Origin: RUG760 sp045642205 | GTDB lineage: Bacteria > Bacillota > Clostridia > Lachnospirales > Bianqueaceae | DNA: 25,903 bases | NCBI GenBank assembly: GCA_045642205.1 | Contig: JAZUIK010000012.1 | Coordinates: forward strand, 1 to 25,903 | Direction: 5' to 3' | Shown here: in pieces, positions 22,454 to 25,903 of the stretch | Numbering within the stretch: the first letter of the stretch is position 1 | Layout of the letters: every line of letters starts with the position of its first letter | The notes under the pieces: model-generated | What the model was told of the DNA's origin: nothing | What the model saw: the letters and a program-made list of their open reading frames with translations, nothing else | The model's database searches: none | Program-made: the position numbers and the translations under genes

Positions 22454-23452
22454 ATGGCAGAACAGACGATCCTGATCCCTGCGGAGTATATTGCCAACAT
22501 TTTCGGCAGTTACGACGAGAATATCAAGACACTGGAAAAGTTCACCGGAACAAGGATCATGAACAAGGAAGATGGTCTTAGGATCACCGGAGAAGATGAA
22601 GATGTAGACAAGGCTCAGGAAGCTTTGCGCAAGCTGGTGAAAATGGCTTCCATGGGAGAGACCATCTCTCCCCAGCATCTGAACTATCTCCTGACCTTGT
22701 CCGAGGACGATCGAAAAAGAGACATCGGAGAACTGATGAGTGATGTGGTCTGTTTTACCAAGGCAGGAAAGCCCATCCGTCCCAAGAGTTTCGGACAGAA
22801 GCGCTATGTCAATTCCATCCGCAACAATATGCTGACCTTCGGTATCGGTCCTGCGGGTACGGGAAAGACCTATCTGGCCATGGCCATGGCTATCGAGAAG
22901 TTCAAAGCCGGGGAAGTCAACCGACTGATCCTGACCAGACCGGCTATCGAGGCCGGCGAGAGACTCGGATTCCTGCCCGGAGATCTGCAGCAGAAGATCG
23001 ATCCTTACCTTAGACCCTTGTACGATGCACTGTATGAGATCATGGGACCGGATGCAACGCAGCACAACATGGAGAAGGGTGCCATTGAAGTAGCGCCTCT
23101 TGCCTACATGCGCGGTCGTACGCTGGATAATGCCTTTATCGTTCTGGATGAAGCCCAGAATACCACCCAGGCACAGATGAAGATGTTCCTGACCCGTCTT
23201 GGTTTTGGCTCCAAGGCAGTCATTACCGGTGACCTGACCCAGATCGACCTTCCGGCAGACCAGAAGTCCGGACTGAAGCAGGCTACCGCCATTTTGAAGG
23301 ATATCGAGGGCATCGGTATCTGCAAACTGTCCAACGCGGATATCGTTCGTCATCCGCTGGTACAGAAGATCGTTGAAGCATACGAGAAAAATACAAAACC
23401 CCAGGAGGCTCCCTTTAAGAAATTTGAGCATCATGGGAACGAATCGAGATAA
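22454..23452 (+). CDS. phoH: PhoH family ATPase (PhoH-like)
   Basis: This 332-residue PhoH-like protein has an N-terminal segment with a KH-like fold (F-T-G-T-R-I-M-N-K-E-D-G-L-R-I) followed by a RecA-like ATPase domain. Walker A is G-P-A-G-T-G-K-T at 132–139, and Walker B is I-V-L-D-E-A-Q-N ending at Asn-236. The family is linked to RNA metabolism, and phoH lies directly before ybeY in most Firmicutes, as here (3-bp gap). The precise activity is not settled. GAGGAA precedes the ATG. Confidence 0.93.
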   Translation: MAEQTILIPAEYIANIFGSYDENIKTLEKFTGTRIMNKEDGLRITGEDEDVDKAQEALRKLVKMASMGETISPQHLNYLLTLSEDDRKRDIGELMSDVVCFTKAGKPIRPKSFGQKRYVNSIRNNMLTFGIGPAGTGKTYLAMAMAIEKFKAGEVNRLILTRPAIEAGERLGFLPGDLQQKIDPYLRPLYDALYEIMGPDATQHNMEKGAIEVAPLAYMRGRTLDNAFIVLDEAQNTTQAQMKMFLTRLGFGSKAVITGDLTQIDLPADQKSGLKQATAILKDIEGIGICKLSNADIVRHPLVQKIVEAYEKNTKPQEAPFKKFEHHGNESR

Positions 23453-23455
23453 ATT

Positions 23456-23971
23456 ATGAGTCTTTGGATCGAATGGAATCTTCCTGATGAAGAGATCACG
23501 AAAAAGGATCAGATCGAAGCTTTGTTACAGCTGGCAGTAGAGGCTGCCATTGTATCGGAAGATATAGCCACGCCGGTGGAGATCGGGCTGCAGATCGTAT
23601 CTGAGGAAGAGATCCGTACATTAAATCATGACTATAGGGAGATTGACAGAGTCACTGATGTGCTGTCGTTCCCCATGTTGGAATACACACCGGATGAGAA
23701 ACCCTGTGATCGCGTCGAAAGAGCTAAGGCAGAGGGAGAGGTGGACCCGGAGACCGAAGAAGTCCCTCTGGGAGATATCATCATCTGTCAGAAACGTGCT
23801 ATGGAGCAGGCTGAGGAATATGGTCATTCCTTTGAAAGAGAAATGGCATTTCTCTCCGTCCATAGTGTACTCCATCTGTTGGGATATGATCATATGGTGC
23901 CTGAAGAGGAGAAGGTCATGTTCTCTAAGCAGGAAGCAGTATTAAAGGGAATTGGATTGACGAGGGAATAA
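23456..23971 (+). CDS. ybeY: rRNA maturation factor / endoribonuclease YbeY
   Basis: YbeY is a single-zinc endoribonuclease for 16S rRNA 3' maturation and ribosome quality control. The metal motif H-S-V-L-H-L-L-G-Y-D-H (136–146, the H-X3-H-X5-H pattern) and the earlier R-x-x-D-R-V-T-D-V-L-S-F-P-type segment are both present. At 171 residues it is normal for Firmicutes. Between these, an acidic and charged stretch (about residues 81–101) is slightly longer than in short family members. The ribosome binding site is weak, so coupling with phoH is likely. The stop overlaps the next start (TAATG). Confidence 0.95.
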   Translation: MSLWIEWNLPDEEITKKDQIEALLQLAVEAAIVSEDIATPVEIGLQIVSEEEIRTLNHDYREIDRVTDVLSFPMLEYTPDEKPCDRVERAKAEGEVDPETEEVPLGDIIICQKRAMEQAEEYGHSFEREMAFLSVHSVLHLLGYDHMVPEEEKVMFSKQEAVLKGIGLTRE

Positions 23972-25584
23972 TGGCGAAATCAGATAAGAAACTCAAACAG
24001 AGAAGTTCTGCTAAAAACCTGATCACACAGGGAAGTATCCTTGTTGCGTCTTCCTTTATCGTCAGGCTCATGAATCTCTTCTACAGGATCCCGGTAACGA
24101 ACCTGTGGGGAGATAAGGGACTGGGTACCTATGGTGATGCTTACCAGGTCTACAGCTTTTTCCTGGTCTTTGCCTCCATCAGTATTCCGACGACCCTTTC
24201 CAAGATGCTTTCCGAGAGATTTGCTACAGGCAAGACGGAAGACGCCAAGCGTGTTGTGCGCTGTGCATTTGCCCTGGTGGGCGGTATCGGTCTTTTTTGT
24301 ATGCTGATCATGCTGCTTTTCGGAAAGGCCATCGCTATCTCCATGTATTCCAATCCGGATGCGGCAGGGCCGATCCGTTTCCTTGGACCTACGGTATTTG
24401 TCGTTGCCATCATGAGTGTCCTTCGCGGATACTTCCAGGGTCTCAACGATATGAAGCCGACGGCCATTTCCGAGGTTATAGAGGGATTGCTCCATGCAGT
24501 CTTCTCTGTGGTCCTGGCTTTTCTTTTATACAATGCAGCAGGCCTTAGCTGGTCGGTTACCGGCGGTATCTTAGGTACCCTGATCGGTGCCATCGGAGGA
24601 ATCCTGTTCCTGGCAGTCTGTTATATCTCCTACCAGCATCGTCATCAGGCAGAAGAGGAGACGCAGGAGAGTGCCTCTGAAGGCTATGGCAGCATCTTCA
24701 AAGGTATGATGCACCTGATGATCCCCATTGTACTTTCATCCACCGCATTCTCCATCAAGGGCATCCTGGATGCTTCATTGTTCGGTAAGCTGATGATCGC
24801 TGAGGGAACTTCTCAGGAACTGGCCGTAGCCATGCGCGGTATATATACCGGAAAATTTGTTGTACTCATCAATCTGCCCATCTCTATCGGTGATTCCTTT
24901 GGTGCGGCAGCCGTGCCTTCCGTAGCACGCTCTTACGCCATGAAGAAGACCGATGAACTGCATGAGCAGTTCAGGACCATCATCAAAACGACCCTGATCA
25001 TTGCTGTTCCCTGTGCACTGGGTATGATGACCCTGGGTAAGCCTTTCCTGCACCTTCTGTTCTCCGGCTCTTTCTTAGGCGGTGAACTGTTCTGGGTCGG
25101 CGGACTCTCTGTAGTCTTCTATTGCCTGAACTATGGTGCCAGCGGTGTACTCCAGGGACTGAACAAACCCCAGTATCCCATGATCCATGTGGTCATCGGT
25201 GTGATCGCTTCCTGCATCTTAAATGTACTGTCTATTCGAGTTTTCCACCTGGGAATCTATTCTCTGGCTTTAAATTCTACCTTGTTCAGCTTCCTGATCA
25301 TGTTTTTGAATCTGAGAGCCGCTATGAAGTTCTGTCAGGTGAAGATCGATTTCTGGAACGAGGCAAAGGGTCCCCTTGGCTGTTCCCTTTTGATGTCTGT
25401 TGTCTGTGTCATTACCTACATCCTGAGCTTTGCGGTCCTTGGATCCAATGCCTTAGCAACGGTGATCAGTATCATCTCCGGTATTGCTGCATACTTCATC
25501 CTGATGGTGAACCTGAAGGGTATGAGTTCCAAGGACATGGAGAATATTCCGGGAGGACGCTACCTTGAAAAGCTCCGTTTTTAA
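23971..25584 (+). CDS. MOP-superfamily lipid-linked oligosaccharide flippase (SpoVB/MurJ-like)
   Basis: This 537-residue integral membrane protein has about 14 hydrophobic segments. The first, after a basic N-terminus, leads into R-I-P-V-T-N-L-W-G-D-K-G-L-G-T-Y-G, typical of the polysaccharide_synt/SpoVB group, with a matching second half near 255–330 (I-P-I-V-L-S-S-T-A-F-S-I-K-G-I-L-D). Members flip undecaprenyl-linked sugars; SpoVB serves spore cortex formation and MurJ serves lipid II, and the sequence alone does not separate them. It is translationally coupled to ybeY, and tadA starts inside its 3' end. A lipid II or spore cortex role would fit the peptidoglycan genes elsewhere in the window, but that is inference. 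Confidence 0.9.
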   Translation: MAKSDKKLKQRSSAKNLITQGSILVASSFIVRLMNLFYRIPVTNLWGDKGLGTYGDAYQVYSFFLVFASISIPTTLSKMLSERFATGKTEDAKRVVRCAFALVGGIGLFCMLIMLLFGKAIAISMYSNPDAAGPIRFLGPTVFVVAIMSVLRGYFQGLNDMKPTAISEVIEGLLHAVFSVVLAFLLYNAAGLSWSVTGGILGTLIGAIGGILFLAVCYISYQHRHQAEEETQESASEGYGSIFKGMMHLMIPIVLSSTAFSIKGILDASLFGKLMIAEGTSQELAVAMRGIYTGKFVVLINLPISIGDSFGAAAVPSVARSYAMKKTDELHEQFRTIIKTTLIIAVPCALGMMTLGKPFLHLLFSGSFLGGELFWVGGLSVVFYCLNYGASGVLQGLNKPQYPMIHVVIGVIASCILNVLSIRVFHLGIYSLALNSTLFSFLIMFLNLRAAMKFCQVKIDFWNEAKGPLGCSLLMSVVCVITYILSFAVLGSNALATVISIISGIAAYFILMVNLKGMSSKDMENIPGGRYLEKLRF

Positions 25585-25903
25585 TCAAAATCGTGATACC
25601 TCCAGAGACGAGGAGTACATGCAGATGGCAGTGGAACTTGCCAGAGAAGCGGCGAAGGATGAGGAAACTCCCATCGGCTGCGTGATCACCTACAAAGGTC
25701 AGATCATCGGCAAGGGACGCAATCGCCGCAACACCATGAAAAACCCGCTGGCCCATGCGGAGATCGAAGCGATCCAGCAGGCGGCCGAGTTTATGGGTGA
25801 CTGGCGTTTGGAGGAATGTACCATGTATGTCTCTCTGGAACCCTGTCCCATGTGCGCCGGTGCCATTGTCCAGTCCAGGATCCCGACCCTGGTGATCGGA
25901 GCC
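25565..25903 (+). CDS. tadA: tRNA-specific adenosine deaminase TadA (3' end cut by window)
   Basis: The first 113 codons of TadA are present; the gene runs past the window end. TadA converts A34 to inosine in tRNA-Arg(ACG). The zinc and catalytic motifs are visible: L-A-H-A-E (His ligand and catalytic Glu) and P-C-P-M-C (two Cys ligands), with E-T-P-I-G-C-V-I before them. The start is taken as TTG 25565, with GGGAGG 8 nt upstream, overlapping the flippase gene by 20 nt. It keeps the residues just before the Y-M-x-x-A helix that family members have. An ATG at 25619 (with GAGGAG close by) would cut into that helix. Confidence 0.92.
   Translation, partial: MKSSVFNQNRDTSRDEEYMQMAVELAREAAKDEETPIGCVITYKGQIIGKGRNRRNTMKNPLAHAEIEAIQQAAEFMGDWRLEECTMYVSLEPCPMCAGAIVQSRIPTLVIGA

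Overview
The window reads as the core chromosome of a low-to-moderate GC, Gram-positive anaerobe of the Clostridia (Bacillota), most likely a member or relative of Lachnospiraceae. Evidence for this is RNase J plus RNase Y, IreB, DUF1292, SpoVS, PhoH–YbeY, strong AGGAGG-type ribosome binding sites, TTGACA/TATAAT promoters, and Bacillus-like gene orders (ireB–ruvX–DUF1292–mltG–U32 protein; rny–spoVS). The taxonomic guess is inference; no rRNA or tRNA gene is present. No IS element, prophage, CRISPR array or defence system was found.

Layout. (1) 1–655: a minus-strand gene for an HPr/Crh-like protein that lacks the phosphoryl-accepting histidine, a structured inverted-repeat region downstream of it, and a divergent promoter region. 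(2) 656–5975: a tight plus-strand operon, mtaB–ireB–ruvX–DUF1292–rnj–mltG, with stop/start overlaps and a terminator. It combines tRNA modification, a PASTA-kinase substrate, RNA processing and peptidoglycan chain termination. (3) 6061–10243: a U32-family protein (probable TrhP-type tRNA hydroxylation factor) followed by a 976-residue three-module glycosyltransferase-like protein whose usual catalytic motifs look degenerate. (4) 10340–15993: a Gfo/Idh/MocA oxidoreductase, an M20 dipeptidase (PepV type), then namZ–murK–murQ. These last three form a complete MurNAc salvage route: terminal MurNAc release, 6-phosphorylation, and lactyl-ether cleavage to GlcNAc-6-P. NamZ has no visible signal peptide, so the pathway appears cytoplasmic. 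(5) 16069–18714: alaS with its own exact-consensus promoter and an unusual Cys cluster in the catalytic domain. (6) 18800–20785: rny with an exact-consensus promoter, a leader of about 130 nt and a TTG start, overlapped by spoVS. (7) 20947–25903: purB, then phoH–ybeY–MOP-family flippase–tadA, the last cut by the window edge.

Most of the window is ordinary housekeeping DNA. The items best worth a second look are the triple-module glycosyltransferase, the cytoplasmic NamZ–MurK–MurQ cassette with its peptidase and oxidoreductase neighbours, the His-less HPr-like protein, the mutually exclusive hairpins at 55–135, and the out-of-frame ATG just before the rny TTG start. There is no clear sign of a wholly new system. 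Residue positions were worked out by hand, and domain limits are approximate.
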